From Lachnospiraceae bacterium MA2020 (GTDB lineage Bacteria; Bacillota; Clostridia; Lachnospirales; Lachnospiraceae), in the NCBI GenBank assembly GCA_000746015.1, contig JQKK01000004.1, forward strand, positions 124,001 to 188,000: a stretch of 64,000 bases of DNA, read 5' to 3'. Positions 24,036 through 33,489 of this stretch are shown one piece after another. The notes under the pieces are model-generated. The model did not search any database. It was not told the DNA's origin and saw only the letters and a list, made by a program, of their open reading frames with translations. The translations under genes were made by a program, and so were the position numbers. Position 1 is the first letter of the stretch; every line of letters begins with the position of its first letter.

Positions 24036-26954
24036 ATGAAGATAGAAGATGTAAAAGCCTATGAGCTTATAAAAAAAGAGGATATTAAGGACCTTAACTC
24101 CGTAGGATATCTCTTAAAGCATAAAAAAACAGGCGCAAGAGTACTTATTTTGGAAAATGATGATAACAATAAGGTTTTCACCATTGGTTTCAGGACACCA
24201 CCATTTGACTCTACGGGTACTCCGCACATTCTTGAGCACTCTGTGCTCTGTGGCTCAAAGAAGTTTCCTGCAAAGGATCCGTTTCTTGAGCTTGTAAAGG
24301 GATCACTCAATACATTTCTTAACGCAATGACTTATCCTGATAAGACAGTTTATCCGGTTGCATCAGTAAATGATAAAGATTTCCAGAATCTCATGGATGT
24401 CTATATGGACGCTGTGTTCCACCCAAATATCTATGCAAGGGAGCAGATATTTAAGCAGGAGGGATGGCACTATGAGATGGAGAGCGCAGATGCACCTCTT
24501 ACATACAATGGTGTTGTGTACAATGAGATGAAGGGCGCATATTCTTCACCGGATGATGTGCTTGCAAGATATATCCTGTCATCTCTTTATCCGGATACAT
24601 CCTATGCGGTTGAGTCTGGCGGAGATCCGGCAGAGATACCTTCTCTTACCTATGAGAAGTTCCTTGAGATGCATCAGAAATATTATCATCCTTCTAATTC
24701 TTACATTTACCTTTATGGTGACTGTGATATGGCTGAAAAGCTTAACTGGATCGATGAGGAGTACCTTTCTGAGTATGATCACCTTGATATTGACAGTGAG
24801 ATTAAGTATCAGCAGCCGTTTGACAAGATGAATGTCATTGAGAAAGAGTACTCAATTGCTGAGGACGAGTCAGAAGATAATAATACTTTCCTTTCATGGA
24901 ATGTTTCTATAGGAACGAATCTTGACAGAATGCAGTATCTTGGCTTCCAGGTGCTTGAGTATGCACTCCTTGATGTTCCGGGTGCTCCACTCATGCAGGC
25001 GCTTCTTGATGCCGGTATTGGTGAGGATATTGATGCAAGCTATGATAATGGCATTTTCCAGCCTTATCTTTCTATCGTTGCCAAGAAGTCAGAGTATTCT
25101 AAAAAGGATGAGTTTTTGGATATCATCAGAAGGGTGCTCACAGAGCAGGCTGAGAAGGGCGTTGATAAGAAGGCGTTAAAGGCAGGCATCAATTATCTTG
25201 AGTTTAGATACAGAGAAGCTGACTTTGGACAGTATCCAAAGGGACTCATGTATGGACTTCAGTCATTTGACAGCTGGCTTTACGATGAAAACGAGCCATT
25301 TATGCATATCGCAGAAAATGAGACTTTCGCAAAGCTCAAAGAGGCTATTGATGAGGGCTGGTTTGAGGATATGATCCGCAAGTACCTGCTTGAGTCAAGT
25401 TTCACATCAATGGTTATACTTAAGCCTGTCAAAGGGCTTACAGAGAAGAGAGACAGAGCAGTAGCAGAGAAACTGGCAGCTTATAAAGCGAGTCTTTCTG
25501 CAGAAGAAATAGAGAAGATCGTCGAGGATACAAAAGCTCTTAAGGCTTATCAGGATGAGCCAAGTACACCGGAAGAGCTCCTCAGTATTCCAATGCTTGA
25601 GATCTCTGATATCGAGAAGAAAGCTGAGCCGTATATAAATGCTGTAAGTGAGACTGACGGTATAAAGTACATTCACCACGACATTTTCACAAACGGTATC
25701 GCCTATCTTGGGCTTATATTTAAGACTGATGGCGTTAGCAATGAGCTTACTCCATATCTTGGCATATTTAAGAATTTCCTCGCTCAGATGGCTACAGAGA
25801 ATTACAGCTACGTTGACTTAAATAATGAGATCAATCTTGAGAGCGGCGGAATTGACTTTTCAATCGTAACTTATACTGATGCTGAGGATGATAAGAAGTT
25901 TATTTCAGTGTTTGAGTCAAGAGGAAAGTTCCTTGAAGATAAGCTTGAGTTTGCATATAGGATCCTGCCGGAGATATTGTTTACAAGTAAGTTCGATGAC
26001 AAGAAGAGACTTAAGGAAGTGCTTTTGATGCTCAAGAGCCGCATGGCTTCTTCTATGATCGCAGCAGGACACTCAACAGCGGTAGGCCGCGCAATGTCAT
26101 ACCTTTCACCTACATCTAAGTATATTGATGAGGTAAATGGCATCACTCTTTATGACCTTGTGTGCGATTATGTAGAGAACTATGATGCAAAGGCAGATGA
26201 GCTCATTTCCAAGATAAATGAGGTAAAGGATATCGTACTTAACAGGGCTAATCTTATGGTTGACTTCACCGGCTCAAAGAGCGCGTTTGATGAGGTTAAG
26301 TCAAGAACAGCTGAGTTTATCAAAAAGCTTGACAGCTCTGAGCCTAAGAGAAATGAATGGAAAGCTGAGCTTGAGTGCAAAAATGAGGGCTTCAAGACTG
26401 CTTCACAGGTACAGTATGTGGCAAAGGCTGCAAACTATAAGGATAAGGGACTTGAGTATAACGGAGCGCTTAAAGTGCTCAAGGTCATGATGGGCTATGA
26501 TTATCTTTGGATGAATATCAGAGTTAAGGGCGGCGCATATGGCTGCATGAGCGCATTTACAAGATCAGGCGAATGTTATATGGTTTCCTACAGAGATCCA
26601 CACTTAAAGGAGACTATTGAAGTTTATAATGGCGCTGCAGAGTACTTAAAGAATTTTGATGCGAGCGAGCGCGACATGACAAAATATGTCATTGGAGCAA
26701 TCAGCGATATGGATACTCCTCTCAATCCAAAGGCAAAGGGACTTAGAAGCCTTGCAGCTTATCTTGGAAATTATACATATGAGATGGTACAGAAGGAGAG
26801 AGATGAGGTCCTCTCCTGCAATGTAGAGGTGATAAGAGGCCTTTCTAAGTATGCAGAAGTAATAAAAGATAGTGAATATGTATGTGCAGTCGGAAGTGAA
26901 GAGAAGATCAAGAACGCTTCTGATGTATTTAAGACAACACGCACATTGGCATAA
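24036..26954 (+). CDS. M16C family zinc metallopeptidase (presequence protease/insulinase-like)
   Basis: A 972-residue cytoplasmic peptidase of the PreP/Cym1 type, which forms a clam-shell chamber and degrades short unstructured peptides. The inverted zinc motif HxxEH is HILEH (H64, E67, H68) near the N-terminus, with the downstream Glu expected in the VVYNEMKGAYSSP segment (about residue 160). Length and the four-domain layout, including the C-terminal catalytically silent half (KGGAYGCMSAF near 830), are usual for M16C. AGGAG precedes the ATG. era starts 13 bases after its stop, so the two are probably co-transcribed. Confidence 0.9.
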   Translation: MKIEDVKAYELIKKEDIKDLNSVGYLLKHKKTGARVLILENDDNNKVFTIGFRTPPFDSTGTPHILEHSVLCGSKKFPAKDPFLELVKGSLNTFLNAMTYPDKTVYPVASVNDKDFQNLMDVYMDAVFHPNIYAREQIFKQEGWHYEMESADAPLTYNGVVYNEMKGAYSSPDDVLARYILSSLYPDTSYAVESGGDPAEIPSLTYEKFLEMHQKYYHPSNSYIYLYGDCDMAEKLNWIDEEYLSEYDHLDIDSEIKYQQPFDKMNVIEKEYSIAEDESEDNNTFLSWNVSIGTNLDRMQYLGFQVLEYALLDVPGAPLMQALLDAGIGEDIDASYDNGIFQPYLSIVAKKSEYSKKDEFLDIIRRVLTEQAEKGVDKKALKAGINYLEFRYREADFGQYPKGLMYGLQSFDSWLYDENEPFMHIAENETFAKLKEAIDEGWFEDMIRKYLLESSFTSMVILKPVKGLTEKRDRAVAEKLAAYKASLSAEEIEKIVEDTKALKAYQDEPSTPEELLSIPMLEISDIEKKAEPYINAVSETDGIKYIHHDIFTNGIAYLGLIFKTDGVSNELTPYLGIFKNFLAQMATENYSYVDLNNEINLESGGIDFSIVTYTDAEDDKKFISVFESRGKFLEDKLEFAYRILPEILFTSKFDDKKRLKEVLLMLKSRMASSMIAAGHSTAVGRAMSYLSPTSKYIDEVNGITLYDLVCDYVENYDAKADELISKINEVKDIVLNRANLMVDFTGSKSAFDEVKSRTAEFIKKLDSSEPKRNEWKAELECKNEGFKTASQVQYVAKAANYKDKGLEYNGALKVLKVMMGYDYLWMNIRVKGGAYGCMSAFTRSGECYMVSYRDPHLKETIEVYNGAAEYLKNFDASERDMTKYVIGAISDMDTPLNPKAKGLRSLAAYLGNYTYEMVQKERDEVLSCNVEVIRGLSKYAEVIKDSEYVCAVGSEEKIKNASDVFKTTRTLA

Positions 26955-26967
26955 GCGAGGAATTGAT

Positions 26968-27870
26968 TTGAACGAACAGAAAAGAGCAGGTTTTGTAACC
27001 ATTATTGGCAGACCAAATGTTGGAAAGTCAACACTTATGAATCATTTCATAGGTATGAAGCTTGCGATAACATCAAGAAAACCACAGACAACACGTAAAA
27101 GGATGCAGACAGTCTACACTTCAGATGAAGGTCAGATAGTATTTTTGGATACTCCGGGCATTCACAAGGCTGCAAATGCGCTCGGTGAGTACATGGATAA
27201 GGCTGCCATCAAGACGATCGAGGAAGTAGATTGTGTGCTCTGGCTCGTAGAGCCGACCACCTTTATCGGTGCAGGCGAGAAGTACATTGCTGAGACACTT
27301 GAAAAGGCAAATGTACCGGTAATACTTGTCATAAATAAGATCGATACAGTAAAGAAGCACATGATCCCGGATGTGATCGAAGCTTACAAGGGACTTCTTC
27401 CTTTTGAGGAGATCATTCCGGTATCTGCAAAGCACAGCACCAATAAAGATGAGCTTTTGCATGCGATATTCCAGCGTCTTCCTTATGGTGAGCCTTTCTA
27501 TGACGAGGATACAGTGACGGATGAGACTGAGAGAAATATCGTATCTGAGCTTATTCGTGAGCAGGCTTTGCGTAATCTGTCAGAGGAAGTGCCTCATGGC
27601 ATCGCGGTAGAAATAGAGAGTATGAAGGATAAGGGTAATACCTGCCACATCGAGGCTACTATCTACTGTGAGCGAAATTCTCATAAAGGCATCGTGATCG
27701 GTAAGGGCGGTGCAATGCTCAAAAAGATCGGTACAGGTGCCCGTCTTGAGGCAGAGAAGCTTCTTGACAGAAAGGTCAATCTTCAGCTTTGGGTAAAGGT
27801 ACGCAAGGACTGGAGAAATGATGAGAAGCAGATGAGAGTCTTTGGATATAATAAAAAGGACAATCAGTAA
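26968..27870 (+). CDS. era: GTPase Era
   Basis: A 300-residue GTPase required for maturation of 16S rRNA and 30S assembly. G1 is GRPNVGKST, G3 is DTPG, and G4 is NKID. The C-terminal KH domain has IVIGKGGAMLKKIG for binding the 3' end of 16S rRNA. The TTG at 26968 gives the normal Era length and start (NEQKRAGFVTIIG). An upstream frame extension to 26872 would overlap the peptidase gene and is unlikely. GAGG lies 8 bases before the TTG. It overlaps recO by one base (TAATG). Confidence 0.95.
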   Translation: MNEQKRAGFVTIIGRPNVGKSTLMNHFIGMKLAITSRKPQTTRKRMQTVYTSDEGQIVFLDTPGIHKAANALGEYMDKAAIKTIEEVDCVLWLVEPTTFIGAGEKYIAETLEKANVPVILVINKIDTVKKHMIPDVIEAYKGLLPFEEIIPVSAKHSTNKDELLHAIFQRLPYGEPFYDEDTVTDETERNIVSELIREQALRNLSEEVPHGIAVEIESMKDKGNTCHIEATIYCERNSHKGIVIGKGGAMLKKIGTGARLEAEKLLDRKVNLQLWVKVRKDWRNDEKQMRVFGYNKKDNQ

Positions 27871-28523
27871 TGAGTGAAGCAGTCCATCTTACGGGGATGG
27901 TTTTACGGGCAGTTGATTATGGAGAATATGACAAAAGACTTGTGCTCCTTACTACAGAGCGAGGCAAGATAACTGTCTTTGCGCATGGTGTCAGACGGGC
28001 AAATAATCGTTTTATGGCAGCGTGCGCGCCATTTGCCTTTGGCGAATTTGCCCTTGGTGAAGGAAAAAGTGCTTACAATCTCAGAGATGTCAGGATCACC
28101 AGCTATTTTGAGGAGCTGAGGTTTGATCTAAAGGCATATTATCTTGGCTCATATTTTTTGGAAATCGCCGAGTATTATACCCGTGAAAACAATGATGATA
28201 TAGAGATGCTCAAGCTATTGTATCAGTCGCTCAGAGCTCTTATATCTGATAAATATGATTTTAAGCTTGTCAGATCTGTTTACGAGATACGCTCGATAGT
28301 GATAAATGGCGAGTTTCCCGGTATTCCTAATTATAGAAAATTTTTGTCGGGAACAGAAAGAGCATTATCATTTATTATAGAGACACCTATAGAAAAGCTG
28401 TACTCATTTAGCCTGAGGGAAGATATCCTAAGGGAAATCACTGAGCTTGCAGCTTTTTATGTGAAAAATTTTATGCCTTATAAGTTTAAGAGTATAGAGG
28501 TAATAAAGGAAATAAGTTTATAA
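27870..28523 (+). CDS. recO: DNA repair protein RecO
   Basis: A 217-residue RecO. The N-terminal OB domain has the family pattern (LTGMVLRAVDYGEYDKRLVLLTTERGKI), followed by the helical domain. RecO loads RecA with RecR during RecFOR recombination repair. Most RecO proteins are about 240-250 residues and carry four Cys of a zinc finger near residue 150-175. Here the matching segment (GEFPGIPNYRKFLSGTERAL) has none, so the zinc site is lost. Its start overlaps the era stop by one base, indicating coupled translation. Confidence 0.9.
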   Translation: MSEAVHLTGMVLRAVDYGEYDKRLVLLTTERGKITVFAHGVRRANNRFMAACAPFAFGEFALGEGKSAYNLRDVRITSYFEELRFDLKAYYLGSYFLEIAEYYTRENNDDIEMLKLLYQSLRALISDKYDFKLVRSVYEIRSIVINGEFPGIPNYRKFLSGTERALSFIIETPIEKLYSFSLREDILREITELAAFYVKNFMPYKFKSIEVIKEISL

Positions 28524-28527
28524 GGAC

Positions 28528-28556
28528 TTGCAACATAAACTTATGTTGGCTATAAT
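28528..28556 (+). promoter_or_regulatory. Promoter before the membrane protein at 28598
   Basis: TTGCAA (28528-28533), a 17-bp spacer and a perfect TATAAT (28551-28556), starting just after recO. Confidence 0.75.
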
Positions 28557-28597
28557 ACAAAAGTGTGTCAAAAAGCATTTTATCGAGGTGGTTTAAG

Positions 28598-29269
28598 ATG
28601 AACCAAAGTACACGTAACAGGAAAAAGACTAAAAGACAGCGGGTAAGACGCATGCAGGCCTACGCTGCAAGAGCGGTTTTTGTGGTAATTATTGTTTTGG
28701 CCGTGCTGATTCTTTTGAAGGCTGGCAAAGGTGCATACAGATTTGTAAGATCCTTTACTGAGGATAAAACAGCTATTTCCGGCAATTATATACGTATTTC
28801 CAAAAATGGAAGCGTGCAGGAGACAGCAGTAGAGGATTTTGATCCATCAGTTTATGATGAGACAGGTCTTAAAGAAATGATCGATACCGAGATATCAGCA
28901 TATAATGATAAGGTCGGAGAAAAAGATGCAGTCAAGCTTTCAAAGCTTACGATAAAAAATGATGTTGCAAAGTTGATCATCGATTATGCAACAGTAGAGG
29001 ACTATACTTCTTTCAGCGGTATAGAAATAAAACTGGAGGATGCATCGGAAACTGCGATTCCGTCACAGCTCACAGAGGTAGATGACGGAAAGATCATTGC
29101 GGCAGAGGATGCAAAGAGTGAAGTACAGGGTACAGCGGTGCTTACAAAATCCGATATAACTATCGTGGCACCGAAAAAGATAAAGTATTATGGCGACAAT
29201 ATCGTCATGATAGATAGTAAAACAGCTAAAGTGACAGCCGGCGAGACCGACGCAGTCATCATATATTAA
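28598..29269 (+). CDS. Uncharacterised single-pass membrane protein
   Basis: A 223-residue protein. A strongly basic N-terminal tail (STRNRKKTKRQRVRRMQ) is followed by one membrane helix (about 29-48, AVFVVIIVLAVLILL) and an extracellular domain of about 170 residues that is mixed alpha/beta and acidic, with no Cys. I do not recognise a family. The start at 28598 follows GAGGTGG; an upstream frame start at 28565 falls within the leader and lacks a ribosome site. It has its own promoter, so its place between recO and glyS may be only positional. Confidence 0.65.
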   Translation: MNQSTRNRKKTKRQRVRRMQAYAARAVFVVIIVLAVLILLKAGKGAYRFVRSFTEDKTAISGNYIRISKNGSVQETAVEDFDPSVYDETGLKEMIDTEISAYNDKVGEKDAVKLSKLTIKNDVAKLIIDYATVEDYTSFSGIEIKLEDASETAIPSQLTEVDDGKIIAAEDAKSEVQGTAVLTKSDITIVAPKKIKYYGDNIVMIDSKTAKVTAGETDAVIIY

Positions 29270-29275
29270 ATTTAT

Positions 29276-29357
29276 GCGTCCAATCGAATTAGGAAAATAG
29301 CCGCAAGCGGCCTTCGATTGGCGCAAAGTAAACGAAATTTATCATTTCGTTTACTTT
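29276..29357 (+). promoter_or_regulatory. Two stacked hairpins in the glyS leader
   Basis: Hairpin 1: GCG plus CCAATCGAA (29276-29288) pairs with TTCGATTGG plus CGC (29313-29324), enclosing an inner GCCGC-AA-GCGGC hairpin (29300-29311). Hairpin 2: a 14-bp perfect stem (29325-29338 with 29344-29357), followed at once by TATAAT (29359-29364) and the ribosome site. They may terminate the upstream gene or control glyS. No T-box sequence is present. Confidence 0.55.
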
Positions 29358-29384
29358 ATATAATACAATTAAGGAGAATTCACT

Positions 29385-30773
29385 ATGGAAAAATCGATGG
29401 ACAAAATAGTCGCATTGGCAAAGGGACGTGGCTTTATCTACCCTGGCTCTGAGATCTATGGCGGTCTTGCCAATACCTGGGATTATGGTAATCTCGGAGT
29501 AGAGCTTAAGAACAACGTAAAGAAGGCATGGTGGCAGAGATTCGTTACCGGCAACAAGTATAATGTCGGGGTTGACTGTGCTATCCTTATGAATACACAG
29601 ACATATGTAGCTTCAGGTCATATCAAGAGCTTCTCTGATCCTCTTATTGACTGTAAGGAGTGTCATGAGCGTTTCCGTGCAGACAAGATCATTGAGGACT
29701 GGGCAGGTGAGAATGATTTTACACTTGAGTCAAGTGTAGACGGATGGACAAATGAGGCTATGATGGATTTCATCCACGAGCACAATATTGCATGTCCTAC
29801 ATGCGGTAAGCACAATTTCACAGATATCCGTCAGTTCAACCTTATGTTCAAGACATTCCAGGGTGTAACTGAGGATGCAAAAAATACAGTATACCTTCGT
29901 CCTGAGACAGCACAGGGTATCTTTGTAAACTTCAAGAATGTTCAGAGAACTTCAAGAAAGAAGGTTCCATTTGGTATCGGTCAGATCGGTAAGTCTTTCA
30001 GAAACGAGATCACACCGGGTAACTTTACTTTCCGTACACGAGAGTTTGAGCAGATGGAGCTTGAGTTCTTCTGCAAGCCTGGTACAGACCTTGAGTGGTT
30101 TGCTTATTGGAAGCAGTACTGCATAGACTTCCTTCAGGATCTTGGCATCAAGCCTGAGGATATGAGAAGCCGTGACCACGATAAAGAGGAGCTTTCATTC
30201 TACTCAAAGGCTACTACAGACCTTGAGTTCAAGTTCCCATTCGGATGGGGCGAGCTTTGGGGTATCGCTGACAGAACAGATTACGATCTTTCACAGCATC
30301 AGAATACTTCAGGTGAGGATCTTACTTACTTTGATGATACAACAAATGAGAAGTACCTTCCATATGTTATCGAGCCATCACTTGGTGCAGACCGTGTAGT
30401 TCTTGCATTCCTCTGTGAAGCTTATGATGAGGAAGAGCTTGATGGCGGCGACGTAAGAACAGTTCTTCGTTTCCATCCGGCACTTGCTCCAGTAAAGATC
30501 GGTATCCTTCCACTTTCAAAGAAGCTTAACGAGGGTGCTGAGAAGGTTTACGATATCCTTTCAAAGAAGTACAACTGTGAGTTTGATGACCGCGGTAACA
30601 TCGGTAAGAGATACAGAAGACAGGATGAGATCGGTACACCATTCTGCATCACTTATGACTTTGACTCTGAGACAGACAATGCAGTAACTGTTCGTGACAG
30701 AGATACAATGGAGCAGCAGAGAGTTCCGATCGCTGAGCTTGACAGCTTCTTCGCAGATAAATTTACATTCTAA
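29385..30773 (+). CDS. glyQS: Glycine--tRNA ligase, dimeric (alpha2) type
   Basis: A 462-residue class II aminoacyl-tRNA synthetase that charges tRNA-Gly. Class II motifs are visible: [25 protein letters not shown] (motif 2 region, about residue 205) and [12 protein letters not shown] (motif 3, about 335). A zinc-binding insertion with CKECH and CPTCGKHNF lies at about residues 90-150. The anticodon-binding domain fills the C-terminus. This is the single-chain type found in archaea, eukaryotes and many Firmicutes, not the two-subunit GlyQ/GlyS of Escherichia coli. AAGGAG precedes the ATG, and alaS follows 18 bases later, probably in the same transcript. Confidence 0.95.
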   Translation: MEKSMDKIVALAKGRGFIYPGSEIYGGLANTWDYGNLGVELKNNVKKAWWQRFVTGNKYNVGVDCAILMNTQTYVASGHIKSFSDPLIDCKECHERFRADKIIEDWAGENDFTLESSVDGWTNEAMMDFIHEHNIACPTCGKHNFTDIRQFNLMFKTFQGVTEDAKNTVYLRPETAQGIFVNFKNVQRTSRKKVPFGIGQIGKSFRNEITPGNFTFRTREFEQMELEFFCKPGTDLEWFAYWKQYCIDFLQDLGIKPEDMRSRDHDKEELSFYSKATTDLEFKFPFGWGELWGIADRTDYDLSQHQNTSGEDLTYFDDTTNEKYLPYVIEPSLGADRVVLAFLCEAYDEEELDGGDVRTVLRFHPALAPVKIGILPLSKKLNEGAEKVYDILSKKYNCEFDDRGNIGKRYRRQDEIGTPFCITYDFDSETDNAVTVRDRDTMEQQRVPIAELDSFFADKFTF

Positions 30774-30791
30774 ACGGGAGTAGTAGGTATT

Positions 30792-33449
30792 ATGAGACAA
30801 TTTACAGCTAATGAACTGCGTAAGGCTTGGAAGCAGTTCTATATAGACAGAGGACATGTTGACTGCGGCGCAGTATCACTTGTTTCTGACGGTTCAACAG
30901 GAGTTATGTTCAACGTTGCAGGTATGCAGCCGCTTATGCCTTATCTCCTGGGCAAGAAGCATCCAATGGGCACACGTCTTTGCAATGTGCAGGGATGCGT
31001 TCGTACAAACGATATTGACTCTGTAGGCGACAAGAGCCACGTTACTTTCTTCGAGATGATGGGTAGCTGGAGCCTTGGAGACTACTTCAAGGAGGATCGC
31101 TGCAAGTGGAGCTACGAGCTTCTCACAGAAGTTTTTGGTTTTGACAGAGATCATCTTGCTGCTACAGTTTTTGAAGGTGATGAGAACGCTCCAAGAGATG
31201 AAGAGGGAGCACAGTTCCGTATTAAGTCAGGTTTTAAGCCTGAAAATATTTACTACCTTCCAGCTGACGACAACTGGTGGGGACTTGAGTATGGTCCATG
31301 CGGTCCTGACAGCGAGATGTTCTACATTGCTGATCGTCCTGACTGCGGCCCTAACTGCGGTCCTGGATGTGACTGCGGTAAGTACACAGAGCTCGGTAAT
31401 GACGTTTTCATGCAGTATGAGAAGCATCATGACGGCCACCTTACACCACTTTCACAGAAGAACGTTGATACAGGATGGGGACTTGAGCGTATCCTTGCAT
31501 TCCTCAACGGCAGCAGGGATGTTTATCAGGTTGATGTATTTGTTCCGGCTATCGAGTATATCGAGAAGCATGCAAATGTTAAGTACAACGAGGATGAAAA
31601 GACAACTAAGTCAATGAGAATCCTTGCTGACCATATCCGTACTTCTGTAATGCTTATCGGTGATGAGGCTAAGCTTGTACCATCAAATACAGGTGCCGGC
31701 TATATCCTCAGACGTCTTATCCGTCGTGCAGTAAGACACGCAAGAGCTCTTGGTCTTACAAAGGAGAATATCATCGATATCGCTCAGATCTACATCGACA
31801 AGATTTACTCTGAGAGCTATCCTCTCCTTGTAAAGAATCGTGAGTTTGTTCTTAATGAGCTTCAGAGAGAGATCGCTCGTTTCGAGAGTACTCTTGAGAA
31901 CGGCATGAAGGAGTTCAAGAAGATTCTTGATAAGGCTAATGCAGAAGGCAAGAAGGAAATTGACGGTAAGAATGCATTCTTCCTTTATGATACATACGGC
32001 TTCCCTATCGAGCTCACAGTAGAGCTTGCTGGCGAAGAAGGACTTACTGTTGATGAGAAGGGCTTCGCAGAGGCTATGGAGGAGCAGAAGCAGAAGGCTA
32101 GAGATAACCAGAACTTCTCTGCAAACCTTACAACAGGAGCAGGCGTATTTGATTCACTTGATGCTTCTATAGCGTCTGAGTTTGTAGGATATACAGCACT
32201 TGATGCTGATGCAAAGATCGTTGCTATGGCTGGTGAAGCTGATCTTACAGATGAGCTTAAGGCAGGCGAGCAGGGTACTATTATCACAGATAAGACTCCA
32301 TTCTATGGCACAATGGGTGGACAGGTAGGCGATACCGGTATCATCGAGAGCAAGGACGGAGCAAAGTTTGAAGTACTTGAGACTATCCATGTAGCAGGTG
32401 GCAGGACAGCACACGTAGGTAAGGTTGTTTCTGGTTCATTCAAGAATGGCAGTGAAGTTTCCCTTCACGTAAATGCAGAAGAAAGAGCAAAGACATGCCG
32501 CAACCACTCTGCAACTCACCTTCTTCAGAAGGCACTTCGTGAGGTTCTTGGAGATCACGTTGAGCAGGCTGGTTCATATCAGGATACAGACAAGACAAGA
32601 TTTGACTTCAGCCATCACCAGGCTATGACAGCTGAGGAGATCAAGAAGGTTGAAGATCTTGTAAATGAGCAGATAGCTGCAGCACTTCCTGTTGTTACAG
32701 AAGAGATGTCAATGGAAGATGCTAAAAAGACAGGTGCTATGGCTCTTTTTGGTGAGAAGTACGGCGATACCGTTCGTGTCGTAAAGATGGGTGACTTCTC
32801 AGTAGAGCTTTGTGGTGGTACTCACGTTGCCAACACAAGCCACGTTGGAATGTTCAAGATCGTTTCTGAAAGCGGTGTAGCTGCAGGAGTTCGTCGTATC
32901 GAGGCTCTTACAGGCAGCAATGCAAGAAACTACTATATCGATGTTGAGACAAAGCTTGACGAGGCAGCTAAGCTTCTCAAGACAAACTCTTCAGAGGTAG
33001 CTGAGCACATCAAGAAGCTTCAGGAAGAACTTAAGAGCCTTAGAAGTGAAAATGAGTCACTTAAGAGCAAGGCAGCTTCTGAGCAGCTTGGTGATGTTGC
33101 AAGCCAGGTTCAGGAAGTAAAGGGTGTTAAGCTTATAGCAACAGCCGTAGAAGGTGTTGATATGAATGGTCTTCGTGATCTTTCTGATAAGCTTAAGGCA
33201 CAGCTTGGTGAGGGTGTTGTAGTACTTCTCAGCAAGGCTGATGGAAAGGTTTCTATCGTTGTAGCTGCAACTGATGGTGCTCAGGCACAGGGTGCACACG
33301 CAGGAAATCTTATCAAGGGAATCGCAGGTCTTGTAGGCGGTGGCGGCGGTGGTCGTCCAGGCATGGCACAGGCAGGCGGTAAGAATCCTGAGGGAATCGC
33401 AGCAGCAATTGCTGAGGCTCCAAAGGTGCTTGAAGGAATGTTGAAATAA
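30792..33449 (+). CDS. alaS: Alanine--tRNA ligase
   Basis: An 885-residue class II synthetase. The catalytic domain begins with LRKAWKQFYIDRGH and has FFEMMGSWSLGDYFK. The editing domain carries the zinc ligands HSATHLL (about residue 573) and CGGTHVANTSH (about 675). A C-terminal coiled coil and DHHA1 domain end in the Gly-rich VGGGGGGRPGMAQAGG. Length is normal. An unusual extra Cys-rich stretch, PDCGPNCGPGCDCGKY, occurs at about residues 183-198. Very regular codon use suggests high expression. It follows glyS by 18 bases and is closed by a strong terminator. Confidence 0.97.
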   Translation: MRQFTANELRKAWKQFYIDRGHVDCGAVSLVSDGSTGVMFNVAGMQPLMPYLLGKKHPMGTRLCNVQGCVRTNDIDSVGDKSHVTFFEMMGSWSLGDYFKEDRCKWSYELLTEVFGFDRDHLAATVFEGDENAPRDEEGAQFRIKSGFKPENIYYLPADDNWWGLEYGPCGPDSEMFYIADRPDCGPNCGPGCDCGKYTELGNDVFMQYEKHHDGHLTPLSQKNVDTGWGLERILAFLNGSRDVYQVDVFVPAIEYIEKHANVKYNEDEKTTKSMRILADHIRTSVMLIGDEAKLVPSNTGAGYILRRLIRRAVRHARALGLTKENIIDIAQIYIDKIYSESYPLLVKNREFVLNELQREIARFESTLENGMKEFKKILDKANAEGKKEIDGKNAFFLYDTYGFPIELTVELAGEEGLTVDEKGFAEAMEEQKQKARDNQNFSANLTTGAGVFDSLDASIASEFVGYTALDADAKIVAMAGEADLTDELKAGEQGTIITDKTPFYGTMGGQVGDTGIIESKDGAKFEVLETIHVAGGRTAHVGKVVSGSFKNGSEVSLHVNAEERAKTCRNHSATHLLQKALREVLGDHVEQAGSYQDTDKTRFDFSHHQAMTAEEIKKVEDLVNEQIAAALPVVTEEMSMEDAKKTGAMALFGEKYGDTVRVVKMGDFSVELCGGTHVANTSHVGMFKIVSESGVAAGVRRIEALTGSNARNYYIDVETKLDEAAKLLKTNSSEVAEHIKKLQEELKSLRSENESLKSKAASEQLGDVASQVQEVKGVKLIATAVEGVDMNGLRDLSDKLKAQLGEGVVVLLSKADGKVSIVVAATDGAQAQGAHAGNLIKGIAGLVGGGGGGRPGMAQAGGKNPEGIAAAIAEAPKVLEGMLK

Positions 33450-33452
33450 AAA

Positions 33453-33489
33453 AATAAGCGAATCGCAAATGCGATTCGCTTATTTTTTT
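33453..33489. terminator. Bidirectional terminator after alaS
   Basis: A perfect 14-bp stem (33453-33466 with 33471-33484), an AAAT loop and T runs on both sides. It also ends the convergent gene at 33488-34129. Confidence 0.92.

Noticed and set aside
26872-26967. Longer Era start inside the peptidase gene
   Set aside because: The added 32 residues are basic and not Era-like; TTG at 26968 gives the standard length.
29270-29384. T-box riboswitch before glyS
   Set aside because: The leader is only 115 bases and lacks the conserved T-box sequence and specifier stem.
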